Below are positions 16,931-23,870 of a stretch of 36,376 nt of DNA, in pieces. The notes under the pieces are model-generated. The model was not told where the DNA came from and made no database searches. It saw only the letters and a list, made by a program, of their open reading frames with translations. Each line of letters begins with the position of its first letter. Within the stretch, counting starts at the first letter, position 1. Source of the DNA: an uncultured Opitutia bacterium (GTDB lineage Bacteria; Verrucomicrobiota; Verrucomicrobiia; Opitutales; Opitutaceae); NCBI GenBank assembly GCA_903830425.1, contig CAIKTR010000238.1, forward strand, positions 1-36,376, written 5' to 3'. The translations under genes and the position numbers were made by a program.

Positions 16931-17662
16931 ATGAAACTGCCCTCCTCTGCCCTCTGCCGCGGTCTGCTTGCGACCGCGTTTGCCCTGATCACCCTGAGCG
17001 CGGTTGCCGCGGCCGACTCCTTCGAGGGTCGGGTGCACATGGTCATGACCACGGGCAAGAAAAAGGAGGCGATGGCCATCGACTACGCCCTGAAGGGAGG
17101 GAAAATGCGCTACGACATGGCCGCGGACTCCGCCCGGCGGGGCGCGGGAACCGGCGGGGTGATCATCGATTTTAAGCGCCAGGAGATGATCATCCTCATG
17201 GAGGAGGACGGGCAGAAGAATTTCATGCGTCAGGCCATGGCCCCGGCGCTGGCCGAGGCGAAAAAATACAAGGAGCGCCCGGCGGCCGCGCCCGTGGCGA
17301 CCGGACGGGTCGAGCAGATCGCCGGCTACCCGGCCGCGGAGTACACGCAGGCCGGAGAGAAGGGCGAGATCACCGAGCTCTGGCTGGCGAAGGGGCTGGG
17401 CACCTTCATGTTTCCGGCGGACCAGGGCCCGATGGGCGGCCGGGGCCCGGCGGCGCCCGGTTGGGAGCAGATGGCCCGGGACGGCGGGTTCTTCCCGCTG
17501 CGGGTCGTGACGCGTGACGCCAAGGGAGCCGAGCGCTCGCGGATGGAGGTCACGAAGATCGATCGGACGCCGCTGCCGGACGCGCTTTTTTCCACCGACG
17601 GCTACGCCGAGTTCAAGATGCCCGACTTTGGCGGGGCCTTCAATCCGTTCAAGCAGCGCTGA
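16931..17662 (+). CDS. DUF4412 family exported protein
   Basis: 243 residues from ATG 16931; an in-frame TTG three codons earlier is less likely. A signal peptide spans about 1-26 (hydrophobic ATAFALITLSAVAA, then ADS). The mature protein starts FEGRVHMVMTTGKKKEAMAIDY, given here as two overlapping landmarks: FEGRVHMVM and a KGGKMRYDM strand, then IIDFKRQEMIILME. This antiparallel pattern, with a later IAGYPAAEYTQAGEKGEITELW stretch in which Tyr/Glu-rich strands measure conversion from precursor, is that of DUF4412 (LolA/VioE-like beta sheet). It probably resides in the periplasm; the function is unknown. The end has a Met-Pro-Gly-rich loop followed by SRMEVTKIDRTPLPDALF. It precedes the S4 protein gene by 9 bp. 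Confidence 0.75.
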   Translation: MKLPSSALCRGLLATAFALITLSAVAAADSFEGRVHMVMTTGKKKEAMAIDYALKGGKMRYDMAADSARRGAGTGGVIIDFKRQEMIILMEEDGQKNFMRQAMAPALAEAKKYKERPAAAPVATGRVEQIAGYPAAEYTQAGEKGEITELWLAKGLGTFMFPADQGPMGGRGPAAPGWEQMARDGGFFPLRVVTRDAKGAERSRMEVTKIDRTPLPDALFSTDGYAEFKMPDFGGAFNPFKQR

Positions 17663-17671
17663 CCGGCGACC

Positions 17672-18040
17672 GTGACCGCGCGACTCGACAAGTGGCTCTG
17701 GGCCGTGCGGTTGTTCAAGACCCGCGCCTTGGCATCCGCGGCGATCCAGGCGGGCGGGGTGGAGATCAACGCGCGGCCGGCCAAGCCGGCCCGCGAGGTG
17801 CACCCGGGCGAAACCGTGACGGTGCGCCAAGGACTCGTCCTGCGCACCCTGCGGGTTCTGGGGACGCCGCCGTCCCGCGTCGGCGCGCCGCTGGTTGCCG
17901 ACTATTGCACGGACCTCACACCCGCATCGGAGTGGGAGAAGGTGCGCGAGCAGCGGCGGCAGCAGGTGCAGGCGCGGGAGCCGGGCAGCGGCCGCCCCAC
18001 CAAGCGGGAACGGCGGGAAGTCGACCGGCTGTTCCTGTGA
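17672..18040 (+). CDS. S4-domain RNA-binding protein (Hsp15/HslR-like)
   Basis: 122 residues beginning at GTG 17672, since the S4 domain starts almost at once with RLDKWLWAVRLFKTR; no ATG fits. The S4 fold runs through residues 4-60, including AIQAGGVEINARPAKPAREV and the GETVTVRQG strand, and the tail is basic (VREQRRQQVQ and PTKRERREVDRLFL). That organisation matches Hsp15/HslR, which binds 50S subunits carrying stalled nascent chains and helps recycle them. Cytoplasmic. It follows the DUF4412 gene by 9 bp and precedes the thioesterase by 19 bp, so the three are probably co-transcribed. The ribosome-rescue role is inferred from the family only. Confidence 0.85.
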   Translation: MTARLDKWLWAVRLFKTRALASAAIQAGGVEINARPAKPAREVHPGETVTVRQGLVLRTLRVLGTPPSRVGAPLVADYCTDLTPASEWEKVREQRRQQVQAREPGSGRPTKRERREVDRLFL

Positions 18041-18059
18041 CCGGATCACCCACCAGCCG

Positions 18060-18473
18060 ATGAACGTCTTCTCCAAGTTTGAAACCGAGCTCGCCGTCCG
18101 CCCCGACGACATCGACCTCTACCAGCACGTCCACTCCACCCGGTATCTCGACTATGTGCTGGCGGCCCGGTTCGACCAGATGGACCGCTGCTACCACCTG
18201 CCCATGACGGCGTTTACGGCGATGGGGCTCGGCTGGTACATGGCCGCGGCCGCGCTCCAGTTTAAGCGCCCGCTGGGCCTGGGCGACCGGATGGTGGTGC
18301 GCACCTGGATCGAGCATTTCACCGAGACCGGCTGCCGCGTGTCGTTTGAGATCGAGAAGCTGCCGACCGGCAAGCGGGTGTGCGACGGGCACTGCGACTA
18401 CAGCCTGGTCACCCTGCAGACCGGCCGGGCGACGTGCTTGCCGGAGGAAATCCGGGCCAAGTACTCGGTCTAA
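18060..18473 (+). CDS. Acyl-CoA thioesterase, 4HBT hot-dog fold
   Basis: 137 residues from ATG 18060. The pattern VRPDDIDLYQHVHSTRYLDY (20 residues near the N-terminus) is the 4HBT active-site region, with Asp and His in the D-x-x-x-H arrangement where YbgC-like enzymes have DxxGHVNN. A central strand-rich half (LQFKRPLGLGDRMVVRTWIE, then CRVSFEIEKLPTGK) completes the single hot-dog domain. Such enzymes hydrolyse acyl-CoA or acyl-ACP thioesters; several act with lipid or phospholipid metabolism. It starts 19 bp after the S4-protein stop, and a non-coding 200-bp leader follows before the RRM gene. The His replaces the second Asn-like position of typical YbgC, so the substrate is uncertain. Confidence 0.8.
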   Translation: MNVFSKFETELAVRPDDIDLYQHVHSTRYLDYVLAARFDQMDRCYHLPMTAFTAMGLGWYMAAAALQFKRPLGLGDRMVVRTWIEHFTETGCRVSFEIEKLPTGKRVCDGHCDYSLVTLQTGRATCLPEEIRAKYSV

Positions 18474-18673
18474 CCGCCGGCCGGTCCGACCCTCCCCGCG
18501 ATTTATCTTGCCTTCGGCACCCGAATCCGTGTCTTAAAACGCTTATCGATAGAGAAAACGTTAGATGACAGCATCTGGTGAGTCGTTGGCTGAGCGTTTG
18601 GCTTAAGTGATGATTTCGAAACCCACGGTGGGAACGGAACTGGCAGCGGACGGTAGGATCTTCGAGACATCAC
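18474..18673 (+). promoter_or_regulatory. Leader of the RRM RNA-binding protein gene
   Basis: This 200-bp gap is less GC-rich than its surroundings from about 18500. A hairpin AGATG-ACAG-CATCT lies at 18563-18576 and a second, CCCA-CGG-TGGG, at 18622-18632. A weak promoter-like pair TTGCCT ... TCTTAA (18-bp spacer) occurs near 18508-18537. No good Shine-Dalgarno precedes the ATG at 18674. The long structured leader before a cold-shock-type RNA-binding protein suggests post-transcriptional control; this is inference. Confidence 0.35.
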
Positions 18674-19027
18674 ATGAGTAACTCCAAACTATACGTCGGC
18701 AATCTGTCCTTCAAGACGACCGAAGATGAACTCCGCGCTGCTTTCGGGCAGTTCGGCACCGTGACCGACCTCTACGTCGCCATGGACAAGATGACCGGCC
18801 GCCCCCGCGGTTTCGCGTTCGTCACCATGGGCACGGCTGAAGAGGCCAAGGCCGCGACGGAAAAGATGAACGGCACCGACCTCGGTGGCCGCCAGCTGAC
18901 CGTCAATGAGGCCCGTCCCAAGGAAGAGCGCCCGGGTGGCGGCTTCGGCGGCGGCGGCGGTGGCCGTGGCGGCTTCGGTGGCGGTGGCCGTGGTGGCGAC
19001 CGTGACCGTGGCGAGCGCCGCTACTAA
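18674..19027 (+). CDS. RRM-type RNA-binding protein with Gly/Arg-rich tail
   Basis: 117 residues. One RNA recognition motif fills residues 4-85: RNP2 is LYVGNL (6-11) and RNP1 is RGFAFVTM (45-52), with aromatic residues Tyr7, Phe47 and Phe49 available to stack on bases. The tail (about 88-117) is Gly-rich with RGG-like repeats and ends RGERRY, like eukaryotic-type glycine-rich RNA-binding proteins and cyanobacterial Rbp proteins. Such bacterial RRM proteins are often cold-induced and bind single-stranded RNA. It has a long structured leader and a strong intrinsic terminator directly after it, so it is mainly monocistronic. The helicase gene beyond the terminator is a plausible functional partner in RNA unwinding at low temperature, but this is inference. 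Confidence 0.92.
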   Translation: MSNSKLYVGNLSFKTTEDELRAAFGQFGTVTDLYVAMDKMTGRPRGFAFVTMGTAEEAKAATEKMNGTDLGGRQLTVNEARPKEERPGGGFGGGGGGRGGFGGGGRGGDRDRGERRY

Positions 19028-19056
19028 TCGATCTGTTCTAACGAACTGATTTTCGA

Positions 19057-19096
19057 GGGACGGAGCTCCTTTGGGGCTCCGTCCCTTTTCTTTTTT
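19057..19096 (+). terminator. Intrinsic terminator after the RRM gene
   Basis: A GGGACGGAGC / GCTCCGTCCC stem (19057-19066 with 19076-19085, loop 9 nt) is followed by TTTTCTTTTTT (19086-19096), a textbook rho-independent terminator 30 bp after the RRM stop. It sits just 37 bp before the helicase ATG, so it could also act as an attenuator if leaky. Confidence 0.85.
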
Positions 19097-19109
19097 GCCG
19101 TCTTCATCC

Positions 19110-19125
19110 GCCGCCCTCGGGCGGC
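19110..19125 (+). promoter_or_regulatory. Hairpin just before the helicase start
   Basis: A 6-bp perfect stem GCCGCC / GGCGGC with a CTCG tetraloop ends 8 nt before the helicase ATG at 19134. It covers the place where a Shine-Dalgarno should be, and none is otherwise visible. It may limit translation of the helicase at low temperature or require upstream remodelling; the role is inferred. Confidence 0.4.
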
Positions 19126-19133
19126 CCCGTCCC

Positions 19134-20369
19134 ATGCCTTTTAAAGCTCTCAAACTTTCCGACAACGTGCTCCGCGGCGTCCAAGCCGCCGGGTACACCG
19201 ATCCCACCCCCATCCAGCTGCGCGCCATTCCGGCCGTGCTCACGGGCGGTGATCTCATTGCCTCCGCCCAGACCGGCACCGGCAAGACCGCCGCGTTCGC
19301 GCTGCCCGTGCTCACGCGCCTCGGCGCCCACGGCCGCACCCGCGTGCTCGTGCTCGAGCCCACCCGCGAGCTCGCCGCCCAGGTCGAGACCGCCTTCCGC
19401 GACTTCGCCCGCTTCACCGACATCCGCACCGTCGCCATCTTCGGCGGCGTGGGCTACGGCAACCAGCGCGCCGAGCTCAAGCGCGGCGTCGACATCATCG
19501 TCGCCACGCCCGGCCGCCTGATGGACTACCTCAAGGAGCGCACCATCAGCCTCCAGGACATCAACATCCTCATCCTCGACGAGGTCGACCGCATGCTCGA
19601 CATGGGCTTCCTGCCGGTGGTGAAGGACATCATCGCGCGCTGCCCGCGGGAGCGCCAGACCCTGTTCTTCTCCGCCACCGTGCCGCCCGAGATCGCCGCG
19701 GTCGCCTCCTTTGCCCTGCGCAATCCCGCCAAGATCGAGGTCGGCGTCGCCCGTTCCGTCACCACTTCGGTGAACCACGCCCTCTATCCGGTGGCGGCCG
19801 AGCAGAAGTTCGAGCTGCTCGAGGCGCTGCTCGCCAAGACCGAATTCGACAGCGTGCTGGTGTTTTCCCGCACCAAGCACGGCGCCGACAAGATCGCCCG
19901 CCGGCTCAAGGCCGCCAACCATTCGGTGGCCGTCCTCCACGCCAATCGCTCCCAGAACCAGCGCATCGAGGCGCTGGCCGGCTTCAAGTCCGGCAAGTAC
20001 GAGGTCATGGTCGCCACGGACATCGCCGCCCGGGGCATCGACGTCGCGGGGGTCTCCCACGTCATCAACTACGACGTGCCGGAGAAGCCCGAGGATTATG
20101 TGCACCGCATCGGCCGCACCGGCCGGGCGCAGGCGGTGGGCGATGCGTTCACGCTGGTCACGCCGGAGAATGCCGGCGACATCCGCGACATCCAGCGCTT
20201 CATCGGCCAGAAGATTCCCGAGCTGAAGCTCGAGGGCTTTGATTACCGGCCGTTCACGGCGCGCCCGGTCCCGGTGTCGGCCCCCGGCGGGGCCCACTCC
20301 AAGCCGAGCCGGCAGGGCGGCTGGAACCGGTTCGGCGGCGGCGGCGGCCGGCGCCGCGCCCGCTACTGA
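19134..20369 (+). CDS. rhlE: DEAD-box family ATP-dependent RNA helicase (RhlE-like)
   Basis: 411 residues from ATG 19134 (MPFKALKLSD); earlier in-frame starts lie in the terminator. Motifs in order: Q motif near GYTDPTPIQ, Walker A AQTGTGKT about 46-53, EPTRELAAQ, TPGRL, motif II as DEVD at 149-152 instead of DEAD, SAT, ARGIDV, and HRIGRTGRA. The C-terminal tail after about 395 is Gly/Arg-rich (GGGGGRRRARY). It unwinds short RNA duplexes in ribosome assembly, mRNA decay or cold adaptation. The RRM protein gene upstream and the hairpin in front of the start suggest they may be co-used in RNA remodelling. DEVD occurs in some functional helicases, so activity is likely retained. The rhlE symbol is by similarity of length and tail, not proven. 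Confidence 0.9.
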   Translation: MPFKALKLSDNVLRGVQAAGYTDPTPIQLRAIPAVLTGGDLIASAQTGTGKTAAFALPVLTRLGAHGRTRVLVLEPTRELAAQVETAFRDFARFTDIRTVAIFGGVGYGNQRAELKRGVDIIVATPGRLMDYLKERTISLQDINILILDEVDRMLDMGFLPVVKDIIARCPRERQTLFFSATVPPEIAAVASFALRNPAKIEVGVARSVTTSVNHALYPVAAEQKFELLEALLAKTEFDSVLVFSRTKHGADKIARRLKAANHSVAVLHANRSQNQRIEALAGFKSGKYEVMVATDIAARGIDVAGVSHVINYDVPEKPEDYVHRIGRTGRAQAVGDAFTLVTPENAGDIRDIQRFIGQKIPELKLEGFDYRPFTARPVPVSAPGGAHSKPSRQGGWNRFGGGGGRRRARY

Positions 20370-20420
20370 CGCGGGAGCGGGCTTGCGCGCCGGCGGGGGC
20401 GACCCCCAGCATCGGCGCGC

Positions 20421-21041
20421 ATGCCTCCCCCGCTCCGGGCCGTCACCCAACACCTCGCGGCGCTTCGCGCCTGCACGCGCTGCCCCCGGATGCATCGTCC
20501 GGTGGTCGTCGGCCGCGCCACCGCGAGCCGCGTGCTGCTGGTCGGCCAGGCCCCCGGCGACAAGGAGCCCAAGCTGGGCCGGCCGTTCGCGTGGACGGCG
20601 GGCAAGACGCTCTTCAAGTGGTTCGCCCTCGCGCCCGGCTGGACGGAGGACGAGGTGCGCGACCGGATTTATTTCGCGGCCGTCTGCCGCTGCTTTCCGG
20701 GCAAGCGCCCCGAGGGCGGCGACCGCGTGCCCGGCCCGGACGAGATTGCCCGCTGCTCGGCCTGGCTGGAGCGGGAGTTCGCCCTGCTCCAACCCCAGCT
20801 GGTGCTGCCGGTGGGCAAGCTGGCCATCTCGCAGTTCCTCGGCGAGCGCCCGCTCAGCGAGACGATCGGGCAATCCTTCCGCATCGATTACCGGGGGCAC
20901 GCGGCCGACTGCATCCCCTTGCCCCATCCCTCGGGCGCCTCGCCCTGGCACCGGATGGAGCCGGGCAAGACGCTGCTCCACCGGGCGCTGGCGCTGGCGG
21001 CCGCGCATCCGGCCATGAAAAAATCCGTGTCATTCGCCTGA
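20421..21041 (+). CDS. Uracil-DNA glycosylase superfamily protein with GQAPG motif
   Basis: 206 residues. Cys18 and Cys21 (CTRC), Cys89/91 (CRC) and Cys112 could ligate a [4Fe-4S] cluster as in family-4 and family-5 UDGs. Motif A reads VGQAPGDKEPKLGRPF, with Gln43 where family 4 uses a catalytic Glu (GEGPG-like), and motif B is HPSGAS at 169-174. The LLVGQAPGDKE, AGKTLFKWF, VCRCFPGKRP and LPHPSGAS segments recur in an uncharacterised UDG-like family I recall from Proteobacteria. If active it would excise a damaged base and start base-excision repair in the cytoplasm; the Glu-to-Gln change means a different base specificity or no glycosylase activity is possible. It follows the helicase by 51 bp. 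Confidence 0.8.
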   Translation: MPPPLRAVTQHLAALRACTRCPRMHRPVVVGRATASRVLLVGQAPGDKEPKLGRPFAWTAGKTLFKWFALAPGWTEDEVRDRIYFAAVCRCFPGKRPEGGDRVPGPDEIARCSAWLEREFALLQPQLVLPVGKLAISQFLGERPLSETIGQSFRIDYRGHAADCIPLPHPSGASPWHRMEPGKTLLHRALALAAAHPAMKKSVSFA

Positions 21042-21063
21042 TCTTTTGTAAATAAGCCCTGCC

Positions 21064-21534
21064 ATGCGTATTCCCTGCTGCCGTTCCGTCCTCTTTTTGC
21101 TCGGGTTGCTGCTGGTGCCGGCGCTGCACGCCCAGCGTGAAAAACTGCCGCCGGCCGACCTGGAGTTCGTCGAGCAGACCTGGCCCACCGCCAAGTCCAC
21201 CAACACCGGCATCCGCTACATCATTGAGCGGGCGGGGCAGGGCGCGATGCCCGTGCCCGGCGACCTGGTGTCGGTGCTGTACACCGGGCGCCTGCTCAAC
21301 GGCACGACGTTCGACAACATGTCCGACCCGACCCAGCCGTTTGTCTTCCGGGTGGGCCGGGAGCTCGTGATCCAGGGCTGGGACTACATCCTGCCGCAGA
21401 TGAAGCGCGGCGAGCGCCGCCTGATCATCGTGCCGCCCGAGCTGGCCTATGGCACGCGCGGGCAGCCGCCCCGCATCCCGCGCAACGCCACCCTGGTGTT
21501 CGTGATCGAGCTGCTCGACATCAAGCACGACTGA
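21064..21534 (+). CDS. FKBP-type peptidyl-prolyl cis-trans isomerase, exported
   Basis: 156 residues. A signal peptide covers about 1-23 (SVLFLLGLLLVPALHA) with cleavage before QREK, so it is periplasmic. The FKBP domain spans about 45-153: DLVSVLYTGRLLNGTTFDNM, then PFVFRVGRELVIQGWDYILP, MKRGERRLIIVPPELAYG, and RIPRNATLVFVIELLDI. Signature residues (Tyr in VLYTGRL, Phe-Asp in TTFDN, the GWD position, Tyr of LAYG) are conserved, so it should isomerise Xaa-Pro bonds and help fold exported proteins. It starts 22 bp after the UDG-like gene. Its stop overlaps the convergent rarD gene by 14 bp, with no spacer for a terminator. Confidence 0.92.
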   Translation: MRIPCCRSVLFLLGLLLVPALHAQREKLPPADLEFVEQTWPTAKSTNTGIRYIIERAGQGAMPVPGDLVSVLYTGRLLNGTTFDNMSDPTQPFVFRVGRELVIQGWDYILPQMKRGERRLIIVPPELAYGTRGQPPRIPRNATLVFVIELLDIKHD

Positions 21535-22414
21535 GCCGCCGCTGGGCCCAGAGGTTGTCGGCGGTGTACAGCGCCAGCCCGCACCAAATGAAGGCGAACG
21601 CCGCCGCGTGCTCGTGGGAAAAGGGCTCGTGGTACACCCAGACCCCGAGGATGAACTGCACGGTCGGGGCGAGATACTGCAGCAGGCCGAGCGTGGAGAG
21701 CCGGATGCGGCGCGCGCCGTAGGCAAACAGCAGCAGCGGGATGGCGGTGACGACGCCCGCCCCCACGAGCAGCACGTGCGGCCCCGCCCCGACGCGGCCC
21801 AGCGCCCCGGCGCCGGTGTGGTGCTGCCAAAGCAGGAAGGCGAGGGCCAGGGGGAACAGCAGCAGCGTCTCCAGCCCGAGGCCCGTCAGCGGCCCGAGGG
21901 GCGACTGCTTGCGCAGCAGGCCGTAGGCGCCGAAGGTGGCCGCCAGGGTCAGGGCGATCCAGGGAATCCGGCCCACCCCCAGCAGCAGCAGCGTCACCCC
22001 CGCCACGGCGCAGCCGATCGCCACCCACTGCACCGGCCGCAGGCGCTCGTGCAGCACGAGGCGCCCCAGCGCGACGTTGACCAGGGGCACGAGAAAATAG
22101 CCGAGGCTCGTTTCGAGGACCTGCCCGTGGTTGACCCCCCAGACGTACACCAGCCAGTTGAGGGTGAGCAGGACCCCGCTGAGCGCGTGCCAGCGGAGCG
22201 CCGGGCGCGACCGCAGCGCGGCCCCGAACTCGGTGAAGCCGGCCCCGGCCGCCATCAGGATCAGGACAAAGGCCAGCGACCAGACGTGCCGGTGCGCGAT
22301 CAGCTCCGTGGCTTCCACGTCGGCGAGCTGTTTCCAATAGAGCGGAAACAGGCCCCAGGCCAGATAGCAGCCGGCCGCGGCCAGGGCGCCGCGCCCGGCG
22401 TCACGACGGCTCAT
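21521..22414 (-). CDS. rarD: EamA-family transporter, RarD type
   Basis: 297 residues with roughly ten hydrophobic segments in the double EamA (DMT superfamily) layout. The N-terminal signature CYLAWGLFPLYWKQL and the ELIAHRHVWSL segment are characteristic of RarD, and the second half has YGARRIRLSTLGLLQYLAPTVQFILG, stated here as two landmarks (YGARRIRLST; LLQYLAPTVQF). RarD-type proteins sit in the inner membrane and are thought to export or import small molecules; first linked to chloramphenicol sensitivity by name only. Its start overlaps the stop of a small lipoprotein gene by 4 bp (ATGA), so the two are coupled. The 3' end overlaps the convergent FKBP gene by 14 bp. Confidence 0.9.
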   Translation of the reverse strand: MSRRDAGRGALAAAGCYLAWGLFPLYWKQLADVEATELIAHRHVWSLAFVLILMAAGAGFTEFGAALRSRPALRWHALSGVLLTLNWLVYVWGVNHGQVLETSLGYFLVPLVNVALGRLVLHERLRPVQWVAIGCAVAGVTLLLLGVGRIPWIALTLAATFGAYGLLRKQSPLGPLTGLGLETLLLFPLALAFLLWQHHTGAGALGRVGAGPHVLLVGAGVVTAIPLLLFAYGARRIRLSTLGLLQYLAPTVQFILGVWVYHEPFSHEHAAAFAFIWCGLALYTADNLWAQRRLSRA

Positions 22415-22659
22415 TTATCCGCCGCGCGGGTGTAGCTGTAGCGGGCGCGAAATTCATCGATGGCCTGCTGCCGCGCGATATCGATCCGCAGCCCCTGCGC
22501 CAGCAGCTCCCCGGTCCGCTTCTCCATCCAGCGCTGCTTGAAGCCCTCCTCGACGTCGGTGGCGACGGCGGTGATTTCCTTGGGCTTTTTCTTGCTGTGC
22601 CAGCAGCCGGTCGCCAGCAGTAGGGGCAGGAGGAGGCAGAAAATAAGCGGACGTTTCAT
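22411..22659 (-). CDS. Small lipoprotein
   Basis: 82 residues from ATG 22659. A lipobox LLLATGC places the modified cysteine at residue 19, after a MKRP basic start and a Leu-rich core, so it is a membrane lipoprotein (residue 20 is Trp, with no Asp retention signal, favouring the outer membrane). The remainder is polar, with KKKPKEI and a helical VEEGFKQRWMEKRTGELL, LDIARQQA-like stretch ending YSYTRAADK. I recognise no family. It overlaps the rarD start by 4 bp, so both are expressed together. A divergent gene starts 101 bp away at 22761. Small size and real signal make it a likely gene, not noise. Confidence 0.75.
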   Translation of the reverse strand: MKRPLIFCLLLPLLLATGCWHSKKKPKEITAVATDVEEGFKQRWMEKRTGELLAQGLRIDIARQQAIDEFRARYSYTRAADK

Positions 22660-22760
22660 AGGGAAGGCTGATTGCTGAGAGGTTACCATGGGGGAGTTCG
22701 ACCGCGAGGGAATCTTTTTGGTTTCGCGCCGCAGGCAAAATTCGTTTCTATCCCTGATTC

Positions 22761-23870
22761 ATGAGTGACGAGCCACCCCCCCCTTCGCTGCGCCTGAAGC
22801 CGCGCCAGCGACCCGAGGCTGAAAATGCCCCGGCCGCGCCAGTCGCGGGGGCGGCGGAGTCCGAGGCCGGAAAACTGCGGCTCAAGCCCAAGCTGGCGCC
22901 GGATCCGGCCGCCGCGGCGGCGGTTCCGGACCCGGCCCCTTTGGTCCCGCCGGCCGGCGCCGGCGAGCGGATCCGACTGAAGCCCCGGCTGAGCCAGGAA
23001 CCCGAGCCCGCCGCCGCCCCGGCTGAGCCCGGCCCGACGGGGTCCGCCCCGGCGGAACCGCCGGCCCCGGAAGAGGCCAAGATCAGGCTCAAGATCAAGA
23101 TTCCCGAGGCGCAGATCGAGGCCGCCGCCCGTGCGCCCCAACCGCCGGTCGAGGAAACGCCTCCCGCCTTGGGGGCCCCGCCGCCGTTTCCCGTGATGCG
23201 GGCGCCCGAGTCCGCCCCGGACGAGGCCCCGCCACCGGTGCTGCGCCCCATTATCCGCCCTGGCTCCCCGCGCCCGGGGCCCCCGCCCCGGAGAATTCCG
23301 CCCTCCGTGCTGGCTGCGTCCGCCCAGCGGAAGAAAGTCCTCCGGCTGGTGCTGGTCGCGCTGGTCGGCTTGCTCGTCGCCGCCGCCGTCATCCGCCTGG
23401 CCATGTTCAAGTTTAACGATCCGGCCCCGGCCAGCCGCGTGCCGCGTCCGCCGCCGGCGCAGCCCGGGCACGTGGTGCCGGTGCCGGCCCCCGAATCCGA
23501 CGCGCTCAAGGAGCCGGCGGCGGAAGAGCCGGCTGAACCCGTTCGGACGCGCCCGGCCAAGCCGCGGTCCAAGTCCGGCGTCACGGTCACCACCGCGACC
23601 ACCGACCTGGCCCCCGGCGTCACCGTGACGACCGAGTCGGTGCAGGCCGAGATCGAGGCGAGCCAAGCTTTCCGGACCTTTGTCGCCGATGCCAAGATCA
23701 GCGGGGTTTTCCAGGGCACGCCGCCCCGGGCCTTCATCAACGGCCGCCTGATCCGCGTGGGCGAGACGGTCGACCCGTCGCTGGGGATCACCTTCGAAAG
23801 CGTCGACCCGAAGGCCAAGAGCATCGTGTTCAAGGACTCGACCGGCGCGACCGTGGCTCGCCGCTACTGA
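22761..23870 (+). CDS. Single-pass membrane protein with four RLKPR-type motifs
   Basis: 369 residues. The N-terminal half is Pro/Ala/Glu-rich and probably disordered, carrying four similar short motifs: LRLKPR (10-15), LRLKPK (39-44), IRLKPR (71-76) and IRLKIK (108-113), spaced 29, 32 and 37 residues. A single transmembrane segment follows at about 193-211 (VLVALVGLLVAAAVIRLAM), so the motif-rich tail should be cytoplasmic. After a Pro-rich linker, a C-terminal domain of about 80 residues begins AEIEASQAFRTFVADAKISG and ends with FINGRLIRVGETVDPSLGIT and a final strand. The NGRLIRVGETV pattern resembles the periplasmic domain of GspB/PilP-like secretion-pilus proteins, a weak similarity only. 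No neighbouring pilus or secretion gene is present. The stop overlaps the convergent membrane-protein gene by 7 bp. Function unknown. Confidence 0.8.
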   Translation: MSDEPPPPSLRLKPRQRPEAENAPAAPVAGAAESEAGKLRLKPKLAPDPAAAAAVPDPAPLVPPAGAGERIRLKPRLSQEPEPAAAPAEPGPTGSAPAEPPAPEEAKIRLKIKIPEAQIEAAARAPQPPVEETPPALGAPPPFPVMRAPESAPDEAPPPVLRPIIRPGSPRPGPPPRRIPPSVLAASAQRKKVLRLVLVALVGLLVAAAVIRLAMFKFNDPAPASRVPRPPPAQPGHVVPVPAPESDALKEPAAEEPAEPVRTRPAKPRSKSGVTVTTATTDLAPGVTVTTESVQAEIEASQAFRTFVADAKISGVFQGTPPRAFINGRLIRVGETVDPSLGITFESVDPKAKSIVFKDSTGATVARRY

